Assembly (NCBI GenBank): GCA_006739055.1
Contig: AP019702.1
Span: forward strand, 3,931,388 to 3,995,387
Direction of reading: 5' to 3'
Length of the DNA: 64,000 nucleotides
Origin: Allostella vacuolata
GTDB lineage: Bacteria; Pseudomonadota; Alphaproteobacteria; ATCC43930; Allostellaceae
The position numbers and the translations under genes are program-made. The notes under the pieces were generated by a model that searched no databases, was not told the origin of the DNA, and worked only from the letters and a program-made list of their open reading frames with translations. Position 1 is the stretch's first letter, and the number at the start of each line of letters is the position of its first letter. Shown here piece after piece: positions 1-9,159 of this stretch.

Positions 1-904
1 GGTCGATCGCCAGCGACAGGGCGCGGCGCACCCGCGGGTCGTCGAACGGCTTCTTCTCGGTGTTGAAGGTGACGATCATGTGCAGGAGCCAGCTCGACTC
101 CTGGACCTTGGCGTCCTTGCCGAGCGCGCGGACGATCCGGTCGCGTTCGGTCGGCGAGAAGCCACGGAACTCGGCGTCGACCTGCCGGCCGGCGAGCGCG
201 TTGGTCATCGCCGAGGAGGACATGGTGACGGCGCGGAAGCCGTCGAGATAGGGATGGCCCTTGCGGAAATAGTCCTCGAACCGCTCGCCGCGCCAGTGGG
301 AGCCGGCGACGTGCTCGACGAACTTGAAGGGCCCGGTGCCCATCACGTTCTTGGCCGGGAAGTTCGGGTCCTGCTTCAGCTTCGCCGCGCTGTAGACGCA
401 ATTCCACGGCGAGGCGAAGTTGGTCATCATCGAGGCGTCGACCTCCTTCATCTTGAAGACGACGGTCTGCGGGTCGGGGGTCTCGACCGAGGCCACCTTC
501 ACGAAGGACGACTGACGGTTGGAGATCACCCCGTCGGGCGGGTTGATGATCCGGTCGTAGGTCGCCTTGAGGTCGGCCGAGGTCAGCACCGAGCCGTCGT
601 GGAACTTGACGTTGGGGCGCAGCTTGAAGGTGTAGGTCAGGCTGTCGGGGGAGACCGTCCAGCTCTCGGCCAGATCGCCCACGATGTTGGGATAGTTGCC
701 CGGCTCGAACTTCATCAGGGTCGAGTAGTGCGGCGCCACGCGCTGCATGACCGCGAAGGTGCCGGTGGCATGGCAGTCGTAGGTCGGCGGCTCGGCCGCG
801 ATCGCCCAGTTGAGGACGCCGCCGCGACGCGGGGTCTCCGTCTGGGCCGCCGCCGGCAGGGCCAGCAGGACGGCCGCCGCGGACAGCAATGTCAGCGCTT
901 TCAT
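1..904 (-). CDS. Peptide/nickel-type ABC transporter substrate-binding protein (3' end beyond window)
   Basis: Periplasmic family 5 solute-binding protein; about 301 N-terminal codons are visible and the C-terminus lies left of base 1. Reading leftward from the ATG at 904 gives a signal peptide (MKALTLLSAAAVLLALPAAA) and then typical SBP_bac_5 features: a RPNVKFHDGSVLTSADLK stretch, which is the family signature, and further on DDPRVRRALSLAID. It is the last visible gene of a minus-strand dipeptide/oligopeptide importer (ATPases, DppB-like, DppC-like, then this gene). It should capture a peptide or similar oligomeric substrate and deliver it to the two permeases. The exact ligand cannot be read from the sequence. 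Confidence 0.9.
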   Translation of the reverse strand, partial: MKALTLLSAAAVLLALPAAAQTETPRRGGVLNWAIAAEPPTYDCHATGTFAVMQRVAPHYSTLMKFEPGNYPNIVGDLAESWTVSPDSLTYTFKLRPNVKFHDGSVLTSADLKATYDRIINPPDGVISNRQSSFVKVASVETPDPQTVVFKMKEVDASMMTNFASPWNCVYSAAKLKQDPNFPAKNVMGTGPFKFVEHVAGSHWRGERFEDYFRKGHPYLDGFRAVTMSSSAMTNALAGRQVDAEFRGFSPTERDRIVRALGKDAKVQESSWLLHMIVTFNTEKKPFDDPRVRRALSLAID

Positions 905-933
905 GAAACTCCCTCCCAATAGTGGATGGCACG

Positions 934-957
934 GGCCCGCGCGCGCATGCGCGGGCC
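934..957 (-). terminator. GC hairpin between DppC-like and binding-protein genes
   Basis: Perfect 9-bp inverted repeat (GGCCCGCGC at 934-942 and GCGCGGGCC at 949-957) in the short gap between the permease stop and the binding-protein start. There is no T-run. Because downstream genes continue on the same strand, an mRNA-stabilising or attenuating hairpin is as likely as a terminator. Confidence 0.4.
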
Positions 958-978
958 GCCGAGCCTACGGTTCGAGGT

Positions 979-1881
979 TCAGGTCTTGAATTTCGGGTCG
1001 AGCCAGTCGCGCAGGGAATCGCCGAACAGGTTGAAGGCGAAGACCGTGAGCGAGATGGCCACCCCCGGGAAGATGATCATCCACGGCGCCTCCTGGTAGA
1101 AATTGGAGGAGTCGCCGGACAGCATCAGGCCCCAGGCCGGCTTGGGCTCGGAGACGCCGAGCCCGAGGAACGACAGGGACGCTTCGAGCAGGATCGCCTG
1201 CGCGACATAGGCCGTCAGCATGATCAGGTAGGGTGCCAGCACGTTCGGCAGCAGGTGGCGGAAGATGATGTGTGCGTCGGAATAGCCGCCGGCGCGCGCG
1301 GCATCGACATAGGGCATCGCGCGGATCGCCAGGGCGGCCGAGCGCACCACCCGGGCGACGCGCGGGATGATCGGGATGGCGATCGCCAGGATCAGGTTGA
1401 TGTCGATGCCGGCGATCGGCTGGCGGCCGACGACGGCGACCACCACCAGCGCCAGCACGATGATCGGGTAGGACAGCAGGATGTCGATGAAGCGCTGGAT
1501 CGTCAGGTCGACCCGGCCGCCGAAATAGGCCGAGCTGACGCCGATGATCGCCCCCAGCGAGCAGCCGACGAAAGACGAGACGAAACCGATCGTCAGCGCC
1601 GTCCGGGCGCCGTAGATGATGCGGGTCATGATGTCGCGGCCGAAGGCGTCGGTGCCGAAGGGATGCTCCCAGGACGGCGCGGTCAGCATCGCCATGAAGT
1701 CGATCGCCTCCGGGTCGTAGGGCGCGATCACGTCGGCGAAGATCGCGGCCGCCGCCATGATCAGGATCACGAGGAGCCCGGCGGCGCCGAGCGGCTGGAA
1801 CCGGATGAAGGCGAGGACCGGGTTGGGCTGGCGCCGGCGGGCGACGGTGGGGGCGCCCGCGTTCTGGTCGATTGCGGTCAT
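979..1881 (-). CDS. DppC/OppC-type ABC transporter permease
   Basis: 300-aa inner-membrane permease of the peptide/nickel importer family. An N-terminal hydrophobic segment (about residues 30-52, GAAGLLVILIMAAAAIFADV) precedes the family's periplasmic stretch (APYDPEAIDFMAMLTAPSWE, then HPFGTDAFGRDIMTRIIYG). The C-terminal binding-protein-dependent transport domain carries the EAA-type loop (DAARAGGYSDAHIIFRHLLP) that docks on the ATPase. The next gene upstream, the DppB-like permease, ends 13 bp before it, so the two are probably cotranscribed and form the heterodimeric channel. Length is normal for the family. Confidence 0.93.
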   Translation of the reverse strand: MTAIDQNAGAPTVARRRQPNPVLAFIRFQPLGAAGLLVILIMAAAAIFADVIAPYDPEAIDFMAMLTAPSWEHPFGTDAFGRDIMTRIIYGARTALTIGFVSSFVGCSLGAIIGVSSAYFGGRVDLTIQRFIDILLSYPIIVLALVVVAVVGRQPIAGIDINLILAIAIPIIPRVARVVRSAALAIRAMPYVDAARAGGYSDAHIIFRHLLPNVLAPYLIMLTAYVAQAILLEASLSFLGLGVSEPKPAWGLMLSGDSSNFYQEAPWMIIFPGVAISLTVFAFNLFGDSLRDWLDPKFKT

Positions 1882-1894
1882 TGGTCGGGCCCCG

Positions 1895-2848
1895 TCAGGC
1901 GAAGCGGATGCGCGGGTCGAGCACGCCGTAGAGCAGGTCGACCAGCAGGTTGACGACGGTGAACATGACGGCGATCAGCAGGACCAGCGTCTGCACGATG
2001 ATGAAGTCGTTGCGGCTGACCGCCTCGACGAACAGGCGGCCGATGCCGTTCAGGTTGAACACCTGCTCGGTCACGACCAGCCCGCCGATGAGGAAGGCGA
2101 ACTCCAGCCCGACCACGGTGATCGCCGGCAGCAGGGCGTTGCGCATGGCGTGCCGGCCGACCACCAGCCGTTCGAACACGCCCTTGGCGCGCGCGGTGCG
2201 GATGTAGTCCTCCTTCATCACCTCGATGATCGAGGACCGCACCATCCGGGCGACGACCGCCGAATAGCGGTAGCCGACGGCCAGCGCCGGCCAGATCAGC
2301 TGGGACATGTTGGCCAGCGGGTCGGTCAGGAACGGCGTGTAGGTGACGGGCGGCGACCAGTGGAAATAGGTCAGCAGGCCCATGATCATCAGCATGCCGA
2401 GCCAGAAGCTGGGCACCGCCAGCCCGGCGATGGTGACGACGCGCACCACGTAGTCGATCCAGGTGTCGCGGAAGAGCGCGGATATGGTGCCGAGCGGCAG
2501 GGCTATCAGCACCGATATTATGGCCGCCATCACCGCCACCTGGAGGGTCAGCCCGATGCGGATGCTGATCTCCTCGGCGACGGGGCGGCCGGTCCACATC
2601 GAGGTGCCGAAATCGAAGGTGGCGAGGCCCTTCATCCAGTCGGCGAACTGGATGACGAGCGGCTTGTCGAGGCCGAGGCGGGTGCGCTCGCGGTCGATCA
2701 CCTCCTGGGTAACGGTGCCGCCGTCGCCGCGCAGCTTCAACTCGACGATGTCGCCCGGTACCACGCGGAGCATGAAGAAGGTGAGGACCGCGACGCCGAG
2801 CAGGGTCGGGATCATCAGCAGGATGCGCTTGGTGAGGTAGCGGAGCAT
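1895..2848 (-). CDS. DppB/OppB-type ABC transporter permease
   Basis: 317-aa inner-membrane permease, partner of the DppC-like protein. The start chosen is the ATG at 2848 (MLRYLTKRILLMIPTLLGVA), the classic N-terminus of this family; a longer reading upstream would run through the ATPase gene in another frame. It has multiple hydrophobic segments and the EAA loop (YIRTARAKGVFERLVVGRHA) before the last helices. It lies 14 bp downstream of the ATPase stop, consistent with one operon. Confidence 0.93.
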   Translation of the reverse strand: MLRYLTKRILLMIPTLLGVAVLTFFMLRVVPGDIVELKLRGDGGTVTQEVIDRERTRLGLDKPLVIQFADWMKGLATFDFGTSMWTGRPVAEEISIRIGLTLQVAVMAAIISVLIALPLGTISALFRDTWIDYVVRVVTIAGLAVPSFWLGMLMIMGLLTYFHWSPPVTYTPFLTDPLANMSQLIWPALAVGYRYSAVVARMVRSSIIEVMKEDYIRTARAKGVFERLVVGRHAMRNALLPAITVVGLEFAFLIGGLVVTEQVFNLNGIGRLFVEAVSRNDFIIVQTLVLLIAVMFTVVNLLVDLLYGVLDPRIRFA

Positions 2849-2862
2849 GGCTGGACGACCCG

Positions 2863-4908
2863 TCAGATCTTGATGCAGGCGGCGAAGTGGCCGGGGCGGA
2901 TTTCGCGCACCTCGGGCACCGTCTGGCGGCATTCCGCCGACGCCATCGGGCAGCGGGTGTGGAAGACGCAGCCCGACGGCGGGGCGAGCGGCGACGGCAG
3001 CTCGCCGGTCAGCGCCCGCGGCTGGCGGGCCCGCTCCATCGCCGGGTCCGGCACCGGGGCCGCGTCGAGCAGGGCCTGGGTGTAGGGATGGAGCGGCGCC
3101 GCATAGAGCTCGTCGCGGTCGGCCATCTCCATCACCCGGCCGAGATACATGACCACGATGCGATGGGAGATGTGGCGGACCACCGCCAGGTCGTGGGCGA
3201 TGAAGAGGTAGGTCAGGCCGAGCCGCTCCTGCAGCTCGTCCAGCAGGTTGATGATCTGCCCCTGGATCGACACGTCGAGCGCGGAGACCGGCTCGTCGCA
3301 GACGATGAAGCTCGGCTCCATGGCCAGCGCGCGGGCGATGCCGACGCGCTGGCGCTGGCCGCCGGACAGCTGGTGGGGGTAGCGGTCGGCCATGTCGGCA
3401 TAGAGCCCGGACTGCACCAGCAGCTCCGCAACCCGCTCGCGCGCCTCGCGCTTCTTGATGCCGCGGCGGAAGATCAGCGGCTCGGCGATGATGTCGCCCA
3501 CCAGCATGCGCGGGTTGAGCGAGCTGTAGGGATCCTGGAAGATGACCTGGATCTTGGTGCGCAGCGCCTTCATGCGGGCCCGCGACGCCGTCACCAGGTC
3601 CTCGCCCTCGAAGCGGACCTCGCCGCCCGTGGCCTCCTCCAGGCGCAGGATGGTGCGGCCGATGGTGGTCTTGCCGCAGCCGGACTCCCCGACCAGCCCC
3701 AGCGTCCGCCCCTTCTCGATCGAAAACGAGACGTTCTCGACCGCGCGGACCGTGCCCTTGGTACCCATCAGGCCGCGCCCGCGCACTTCGAAATGCTTGG
3801 TCAGGCCGCGCACCACCAGCAGCGGCTCGGTCGTCGCCTGGCCGACCGTTCCGGCGACCACGGCCGCGGTCTGCTCCGCCAGGCCCTGGGCCAGTTCCTC
3901 GGCCCGGTGGCAGGCCGAGCGCTGGCCGTCCCCGGCATAATGGTAGGGCGGGTCGATGGCGCACTTCTCGATGCGGAACGGGCAGCGCGCCGCGAACCGG
4001 CAGCCGGACGGCGGCGCCAGCAGGTTGGGCGGCAGGCCCTCGATGGTCGCCAGCTTGTATTCGCGCGGCCGGTCGAGACGCGGCACCGAGCGCATCAGGC
4101 CGATCGTGTAGGGATGGCGCGGGGCGCCGAAGACCTGGTCGGCCGGCCCCTCCTCCACCACCCGGCCCGCATACATGACCGCGACCCGGTCGGCGTAGCG
4201 GGCGACGATGCCGAGATTGTGGGTGATGATGACCAGGGTGATGCCGAGGCGCCGCGACAGGTCCTTCATCAGCTCCAGGATCTGCGCCTGGATGGTGACG
4301 TCGAGGGCGGTGGTCGGCTCGTCGGCGATGATCAGCTTGGGATTGCAGGCCAGCCCGATCGCGATCATCACCCGCTGGCGCATGCCGCCCGAGAACTGGT
4401 GCGGGTACTGGCCGAGCCGGCGCTCCGCGTCGGGGATGCCGACCAGCCCCAGCAGCTCGATGGCGCGCGCGGTCGCCTGCTCGTCGCTCATGCCGAGATG
4501 GATCTTGAGCGGCTCCATGATCTGCAGCCCGATCGTCAAGGTCGGGTTCAGGCTGGTCATCGGTTCCTGGAAGATCATCGAGATGTCGCGGCCGCGCAGC
4601 TCGCGCATCTCGCTCTCGGGCAGGGTCAGGAGGTCCCGCCCCTCGAACATGATCCGCCCGCCGGCGACCCGGCCGGCCGGCTTGGCCAGCAGGCGCATGA
4701 CCGCCAGCGCCGAGACCGACTTGCCGCAGCCGGATTCCCCGACCAGCGCCATCGTCTCGCCGGGCTGGACCGACCAGTTGACCCCGTCGACCGCCTTGAC
4801 GACCCCGCGGCCGGTGGAGAACTCCACCCGCAGATCTTCCACGGAAATCAGCGGCGCGGTGGGCGCCGTCTGTGTGTGCGTCGGCTCCAGAAGAGTGGCG
4901 CTGGACAT
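2863..4908 (-). CDS. Fused double ATPase of peptide-type ABC importer (DppD-DppF fusion)
   Basis: 681-aa cytoplasmic protein with two complete ABC ATPase halves where many operons have two genes. The first half (about residues 20-330) has Walker A GESGCGKS, signature [14 protein letters not shown] and Walker [10 protein letters not shown]. The second half (about 360-680) has [23 protein letters not shown] and FIVCDEPVS. Each half ends in the oligopeptide-type C-terminal extension with a cysteine-bearing motif ([23 protein letters not shown]) typical of OppD/F-like subunits. It powers the permeases encoded downstream. It is the first gene of the minus-strand operon, whose promoter lies in the divergent gap 4909-5090. 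Such fusions are known in alphaproteobacteria. Confidence 0.94.
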   Translation of the reverse strand: MSSATLLEPTHTQTAPTAPLISVEDLRVEFSTGRGVVKAVDGVNWSVQPGETMALVGESGCGKSVSALAVMRLLAKPAGRVAGGRIMFEGRDLLTLPESEMRELRGRDISMIFQEPMTSLNPTLTIGLQIMEPLKIHLGMSDEQATARAIELLGLVGIPDAERRLGQYPHQFSGGMRQRVMIAIGLACNPKLIIADEPTTALDVTIQAQILELMKDLSRRLGITLVIITHNLGIVARYADRVAVMYAGRVVEEGPADQVFGAPRHPYTIGLMRSVPRLDRPREYKLATIEGLPPNLLAPPSGCRFAARCPFRIEKCAIDPPYHYAGDGQRSACHRAEELAQGLAEQTAAVVAGTVGQATTEPLLVVRGLTKHFEVRGRGLMGTKGTVRAVENVSFSIEKGRTLGLVGESGCGKTTIGRTILRLEEATGGEVRFEGEDLVTASRARMKALRTKIQVIFQDPYSSLNPRMLVGDIIAEPLIFRRGIKKREARERVAELLVQSGLYADMADRYPHQLSGGQRQRVGIARALAMEPSFIVCDEPVSALDVSIQGQIINLLDELQERLGLTYLFIAHDLAVVRHISHRIVVMYLGRVMEMADRDELYAAPLHPYTQALLDAAPVPDPAMERARQPRALTGELPSPLAPPSGCVFHTRCPMASAECRQTVPEVREIRPGHFAACIKI

Positions 4909-4984
4909 TCCCCGTTCCGCGTTGGTGAGGCAGAATATACGATATAAGTTACATGACGCGGGTGGGTCGCCAACCCCTTAATCA

Positions 4985-4999
4985 TGCTGCATAGCAGCA
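4985..4999. promoter_or_regulatory. Inverted repeat in divergent promoter region (candidate operator)
   Basis: Perfect 6-bp inverted repeat TGCTGC-ATA-GCAGCA in the 182-bp gap between the importer operon (leftward) and the SDR gene (rightward). The gap is clearly more AT-rich than its surroundings (for example ATATACGATATAAG at about 4935-4948), as expected for promoters. A regulator-binding role is inference; no family is assigned. Confidence 0.35.
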
Positions 5000-5090
5000 A
5001 GGCAGCTACCGCGTTAGCGAAGGCAGACTTGGTTTTCCCGCGAATGCAATCGCTTACATACCGCGACCGGGCAAAGGACAGGATGAAAAA

Positions 5091-5858
5091 ATGCGCATCG
5101 ACGATCTGAGGGGGAAGGCCGCCCTGGTGACCGGGTCATCCACGGGAATCGGCGCGGCGGTGGCCCGCGGCTTCGGCGCCCAGGGCATGATGGTGGCCGT
5201 CCACGGCAACTCCAACCTCGCCCAGGCCGAGGCGGTGGCGGCCGATGTCGAGCAGGCCGGCGGGCGGGCGATCGTGCTGAAGGGCGACGTCCGCGACATC
5301 GCCACCTGCACCCGCCTGGTGCAGGAGGCGCACGCCGCCTTCGGCCGCCTGGACGTGCTCGTCAACAATGCCGGCGGGGTGGTCGAGCGCAAGCCGCTCA
5401 AGGACGTCGACGACGATCTCTATCGCCGCATCGTCGAGCTCAACGCCCAGTCGGTGTTCGCCTGCTCGCGGGCGGCCCTGCCGATCATGGAGGCGGCCGG
5501 CGGCGGCTCCATCATCTCCACCACCTCGCTGGCGGCCCGCAACGGCGGCGGCAGCCGGTCGACCCTCTACGCGGCATCCAAGGCCTTCATGTCGACCTTC
5601 ACCCGCGGCCTGGCCAAGGAGGTGGCGCGCCACAACATCCGGGTGAACGCGGTCGCGCCCGGCGTGATCGGCAAGCCGAACAAGGAGAAGTCGACCCCGA
5701 CCCACCAGCTGGAGGCATCGCTGAAGCTGACCCCGATGCGCCGCATGGGCACGGTCGAGGAATGCGTCGGCGCCTACCTCTACTTCGCCTCCGAGGAGCT
5801 TTCGAGCTTCGTCACCGGGCAGGTGATCGAGGTCAACGGCGGGCTGCTGATGCCGTAG
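5091..5858 (+). CDS. SDR-family NAD(P)-dependent oxidoreductase
   Basis: 255-aa classical short-chain dehydrogenase/reductase. The nucleotide-binding glycine motif TGSSTGIG is near residue 16, NNAG (LVNNAGG) near residue 90, the catalytic Ser in SIISTTS near residue 145, and the YxxxK pair in LYAASKA near residue 163. The C-terminus has the usual VTGQVIEVNGG. It is cytosolic and oxidises or reduces an alcohol/ketone; the substrate is unknown. It is divergent from the peptide-type importer and 53 bp upstream of the two hydroxyacid dehydrogenases, suggesting a shared catabolic pathway. Confidence 0.92.
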   Translation: MRIDDLRGKAALVTGSSTGIGAAVARGFGAQGMMVAVHGNSNLAQAEAVAADVEQAGGRAIVLKGDVRDIATCTRLVQEAHAAFGRLDVLVNNAGGVVERKPLKDVDDDLYRRIVELNAQSVFACSRAALPIMEAAGGGSIISTTSLAARNGGGSRSTLYAASKAFMSTFTRGLAKEVARHNIRVNAVAPGVIGKPNKEKSTPTHQLEASLKLTPMRRMGTVEECVGAYLYFASEELSSFVTGQVIEVNGGLLMP

Positions 5859-5911
5859 GGTGGGACCGGACAGGCATTTTCCCCAATCATAGAAATCCTG
5901 CGGAGGGACCG

Positions 5912-6904
5912 TTGGCGACCAACAAGAAGAAGGTGCTGGTGCCGGAAGATCTGGGCCAGGCCGGCTGGCATCTGCTGCGCGCGCGCGACGACATCGAGGT
6001 CGCGACGTTTCCGAACTTCATCACCCGGGCGGATTTCCAGGATCTGCTGCGCCGGCACGGCAAGGTCCACGCCGTCGTCCTGGGCGGGACCCCCTACGGG
6101 CCCGAGGAGTTCCAGGCGACCGACGGGCTGGCCGTCGTCGCCCGCGTCGGCGTCGGCTTCGATGCCGTCCACATCCCGTCCCTGAACGCGGCCCGCGTGC
6201 CGCTGATGACGGCCGGCACCGCCAACTCGCCGTCGGTGGCCGAGCTGGCCGTGTTCTTCATGATGACGCTGGCCAAGCGCGGCGCCATGTTCAACACCCT
6301 GGTCCAGGAAGGCCGCTGGGTCGCCGACCGGATGAAGCAGATGCCGGCCGACCTCAACGGCAAGACGGTGCTGATCGTCGGCTTCGGGCGCATCGGCACC
6401 CGCACCGCCAAGCGCTGCGCGGCGATGGAGATGGAGGTCCTGGTCCACGACCCCTACGTCTCCGAGGTGTCGATCCGGGCGGCCGGCTGCGAGCCCGCCC
6501 CCGACCTCGACGCCGCACTCGCCCGGGCCGACTTCCTGACCCTGCACTGCCCGAAGACGCCGGAGACGGTCGGCCTCATCAATGCCGAGCGGCTGGCGCG
6601 GATGAAGCCCACCGCCTACCTCGTCAACACCGCCCGCGGCGGCATCGTCGACGAGCCGGCCCTGCACGCGGCACTGACGGCGGGCCGGCTCGCCGGCGCC
6701 GGGCTCGACGTCTATGCCCAGGAGCCGCCCGACCCGGACAACCCGCTGCTGAAGCTGGACAGTGTCGTCAGCTCCCCGCACATGGCCGGCGTCACCACCG
6801 AGGCGGTCGAGCGCAAGTCCGAGGTCTCGATCCGCAACGTGCTGAGCGTCTTCGACGGCGCCATCATCCGCGAGAACGTGGTCAACAAGGAAGTGCTAGG
6901 CTAG
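5912..6904 (+). CDS. D-2-hydroxyacid dehydrogenase (SerA/hydroxypyruvate-reductase type), copy 1
   Basis: 330-aa NAD-dependent D-isomer-specific 2-hydroxyacid dehydrogenase. The TTG start at 5912 follows the Shine-Dalgarno CGGAGGG and is identical in context to the neighbouring paralogue; a longer reading from 5762 would overlap the SDR gene. Rossmann motif GFGRIGTRTAKR is near residues 151-162. Catalytic Arg is in NTARGGIVDE, Glu in QEPPDPDNPL and His in SPHMAG. It would interconvert a 2-hydroxyacid and a 2-oxoacid. Bases 6215-6672 are all but identical to the downstream copy, whereas the ends differ. Confidence 0.92.
   Translation: MATNKKKVLVPEDLGQAGWHLLRARDDIEVATFPNFITRADFQDLLRRHGKVHAVVLGGTPYGPEEFQATDGLAVVARVGVGFDAVHIPSLNAARVPLMTAGTANSPSVAELAVFFMMTLAKRGAMFNTLVQEGRWVADRMKQMPADLNGKTVLIVGFGRIGTRTAKRCAAMEMEVLVHDPYVSEVSIRAAGCEPAPDLDAALARADFLTLHCPKTPETVGLINAERLARMKPTAYLVNTARGGIVDEPALHAALTAGRLAGAGLDVYAQEPPDPDNPLLKLDSVVSSPHMAGVTTEAVERKSEVSIRNVLSVFDGAIIRENVVNKEVLG
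6215..6672 (+). repeat. Near-identical core of tandem dehydrogenases, copy 1
   Basis: Direct repeat with 7293-7750 at an offset of 1078 bp. By base-by-base reading the only difference I find is 6601 (G) against 7679 (A). The flanking parts of the same genes differ at many positions, including many synonymous ones, which points to recent gene conversion. Confidence 0.85.
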
Positions 6905-6914
6905 ACGATGGTGG

Positions 6915-6943
6915 CCGCGGCCGGCCCCTGGGCCCGGCCGCGG
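6915..6943 (+). terminator. GC hairpin between the two dehydrogenase genes
   Basis: 10-bp perfect stem (CCGCGGCCGG at 6915-6924, CCGGCCGCGG at 6934-6943) with a 9-base loop, 10 bp after the first dehydrogenase stop. No T-run follows, so it may be an intra-operon attenuator or 3'-end stabiliser. Confidence 0.45.
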
Positions 6944-6989
6944 CACCGCCTCACACCTGACCACCCATAGAACTTTTCCGGAGGGATCG

Positions 6990-7982
6990 TTGGCGACCAA
7001 CAAGAAGAAGGTCCTGGTGCCCGACACCATGGGCCAGGCCGGCTGGCACCTGCTGCGCGCGCGCGACGACGTGGAGGTCGCGACCTTCCCCAACTTCATC
7101 AAGAAGCCGGACTTCCTGGAGCTGCTGCGCGCCAGCGGCAAGGTCCACGGCGTCGTGCTGGGCGCCACGCCCTATGGCCCCGACGAGGTCGCGGCGACGG
7201 ACGGGCTGATGGTGGTGGCCCGCATCGGCGTCGGCTACGACGCGGTGCACGTGCCGACGCTGACGGCGCACAAGGTGCCGCTGATGACGGCGGGCACCGC
7301 CAACTCGCCGTCGGTGGCCGAGCTGGCCGTGTTCTTCATGATGACGCTGGCCAAGCGCGGCGCCATGTTCAACACCCTGGTCCAGGAAGGCCGCTGGGTC
7401 GCCGACCGGATGAAGCAGATGCCGGCCGACCTCAACGGCAAGACGGTGCTGATCGTCGGCTTCGGGCGCATCGGCACCCGCACCGCCAAGCGCTGCGCGG
7501 CGATGGAGATGGAGGTCCTGGTCCACGACCCCTACGTCTCCGAGGTGTCGATCCGGGCGGCCGGCTGCGAGCCCGCCCCCGACCTCGACGCCGCACTCGC
7601 CCGGGCCGACTTCCTGACCCTGCACTGCCCGAAGACGCCGGAGACGGTCGGCCTCATCAATGCCGAGCGGCTGGCGCGAATGAAGCCCACCGCCTACCTC
7701 GTCAACACCGCCCGCGGCGGCATCGTCGACGAGCCGGCCCTGCACGCGGCGCTCACCGGCGGCCAGATCGCCGGCGCCGGCCTCGACGTCTACGCCCAGG
7801 AGCCGCCCGACCCGGCGAACCCGCTGTTGAAGCTGGACAGCGTCATCAGCGCCCCGCACATGGCGGGCGTCACCGCGGAATCGGTCGAGCGCATGGCAGC
7901 GGCCTCGATCCGCAACGTGCTGAGCGTCTTCGACGGCGCGCCCATCCGCGAGAATGTGATCAACCCCGAGGTGCTGGGGTGA
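6990..7982 (+). CDS. D-2-hydroxyacid dehydrogenase (SerA/hydroxypyruvate-reductase type), copy 2
   Basis: 330-aa paralogue of the gene before it, same length and same TTG start context (GGAGGGATCG before TTGGCGACC). It keeps the Rossmann motif GFGRIGTRTAKR and the Arg/Glu/His catalytic set (TARGGIVDE, QEPPDPANPL, APHMAG). The N-terminal about 100 residues, which hold much of the substrate domain, differ from copy 1 (for example KKPDFLELLRASGK against TRADFQDLLRRHGK). So the pair may have different substrates on a shared NAD domain. It is followed by a strong hairpin and then the Ugp-type importer. Confidence 0.92.
   Translation: MATNKKKVLVPDTMGQAGWHLLRARDDVEVATFPNFIKKPDFLELLRASGKVHGVVLGATPYGPDEVAATDGLMVVARIGVGYDAVHVPTLTAHKVPLMTAGTANSPSVAELAVFFMMTLAKRGAMFNTLVQEGRWVADRMKQMPADLNGKTVLIVGFGRIGTRTAKRCAAMEMEVLVHDPYVSEVSIRAAGCEPAPDLDAALARADFLTLHCPKTPETVGLINAERLARMKPTAYLVNTARGGIVDEPALHAALTGGQIAGAGLDVYAQEPPDPANPLLKLDSVISAPHMAGVTAESVERMAAASIRNVLSVFDGAPIRENVINPEVLG
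7293..7750 (+). repeat. Near-identical core of tandem dehydrogenases, copy 2
   Basis: Partner of the repeat at 6215-6672. The boundaries fall at base differences 7292 (G against C) and 7751 (G against A); divergence resumes immediately on both sides. Confidence 0.85.
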
Positions 7983-7985
7983 TCC

Positions 7986-8015
7986 GGGCGGGGGCGGCGA
8001 AGGCCGCCCCCGCCC
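7986..8015 (+). terminator. Strong GC hairpin, candidate terminator
   Basis: Perfect 13-bp stem GGGCGGGGGCGGC / GCCGCCCCCGCCC closed by a GAAG tetraloop, starting 4 bp after the second dehydrogenase stop. Only a loose pyrimidine stretch follows (CTGCTCCTTCC). It plausibly ends the dehydrogenase transcript before the importer operon. Confidence 0.6.
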
Positions 8016-8104
8016 CTGCTCCTTCCACATCCCCCTTTCATCCAACCGTCATGAAATCGTAAAGAAGCGGCGCTACCCACGACGCTTTCGGGGAAGGGGT
8101 GCCA

Positions 8105-9106
8105 TTGGCCGCGATCGTGCTGACCGACGTCTCCAAGGATTGGGGGGAGACGCGCGTGCTCGACGACGTGTCCTTCACGGCCGAGGCCGGGTCGCTGGTG
8201 GTGCTGCTGGGGCCGTCCGGCTGCGGCAAGTCGACCACGCTGCGGCTGATCGCCGGGCTCGACCAGGTCTCCTCCGGCCGCATCGAGATCGCCGGGCGCG
8301 ACGTCACCGGGCTCAAGCCCGGCAGCCGCAACGTCGCCATGGTGTTCCAGTCCTACGCGCTCTTCCCGCACCTGACGGTGCGCGAGAACATCGTCTTCGG
8401 GCTGAAGGCGCGGAAGGTGCCGGCAGCCGACCGCGAGCGGCGGCTGGCCCGGGCCGCCGACGTGCTGGGGCTGGCGGCGCTCCTGGAGCGCAAGCCCTCG
8501 CAGCTCTCGGGCGGGCAGCAGCAGCGCGTCGCGCTGGGCCGCGCCATCGTCGCCGAGAGCCCGGTCTGCCTGATGGACGAGCCGCTCTCCAACCTCGACG
8601 CCCAGCTGCGCGGCGAGATGCGGCGCGAGATCCGCGCGCTCCAGCAGCGGCTCGGCATGACCATGGTCTATGTCACCCACGACCAGGTCGAGGCGATGAC
8701 CATGGCCGACCGGGTGATCCTGATGGAGCGCGGCCGGATCGCCCAGAACGGCGCGCCGGAGGACCTCTATGCGTGCCCGGCCACCGTCTTCGCCGCCCGC
8801 TTCATCGGCACCCCGCCCATGAACGTGGTCGATGCCGAGCGCATCGGCGTGCCCGGCCCGCGGCCGGGCGTGCTGCTCGGCATCCGGCCGGAGAGCATCC
8901 AGGTCGGGGCCGAGGGCGTGCCGGCGCGGGTCGCCAGCGTCGAGTATCTCGGTGCCGACAGCCTGGTCGAGACCGAGGCCGCGGGCGAGACGATCTTCGC
9001 CAAGGTCGACGGCAAGTCCCAGCTGCGCCCCGGCGCCACGGTGCGCCTGGCCTGGGCGGACGCCGATTGTCACTGGTTCGACACGAAAACCGGCGACCGC
9101 CTGTAA
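8105..9106 (+). CDS. UgpC/MalK-type ABC transporter ATP-binding protein
   Basis: 333-aa ATPase of carbohydrate-type importers. Walker A GPSGCGKST, Q-loop VFQSYALFPHL, signature LSGGQQQRVALGRAI, Walker [14 protein letters not shown]-loop VYVTHDQ; a C-terminal TOBE-like regulatory domain runs from about residue 235. The TTG at 8105 is preferred because the purine-rich ribosome site GGGGAAGGGG (8090-8099) would overlap a GTG start at 8099. It is the first gene of a four-gene importer (ATPase, binding protein, two permeases), an order with the ATPase in front. Confidence 0.9.
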   Translation: MAAIVLTDVSKDWGETRVLDDVSFTAEAGSLVVLLGPSGCGKSTTLRLIAGLDQVSSGRIEIAGRDVTGLKPGSRNVAMVFQSYALFPHLTVRENIVFGLKARKVPAADRERRLARAADVLGLAALLERKPSQLSGGQQQRVALGRAIVAESPVCLMDEPLSNLDAQLRGEMRREIRALQQRLGMTMVYVTHDQVEAMTMADRVILMERGRIAQNGAPEDLYACPATVFAARFIGTPPMNVVDAERIGVPGPRPGVLLGIRPESIQVGAEGVPARVASVEYLGADSLVETEAAGETIFAKVDGKSQLRPGATVRLAWADADCHWFDTKTGDRL

Positions 9107-9159
9107 TGGACCGCGCCCAGGGAATGCCGGTCCGACAACCGAGAGGGGAGACTGTTGCG

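Noticed and set aside
6215-7750. Duplicated dehydrogenase core as a simple assembly duplication
   Set aside because: The two genes differ clearly at both ends and have different flanking DNA, so two real copies are more likely, though long reads would settle it.
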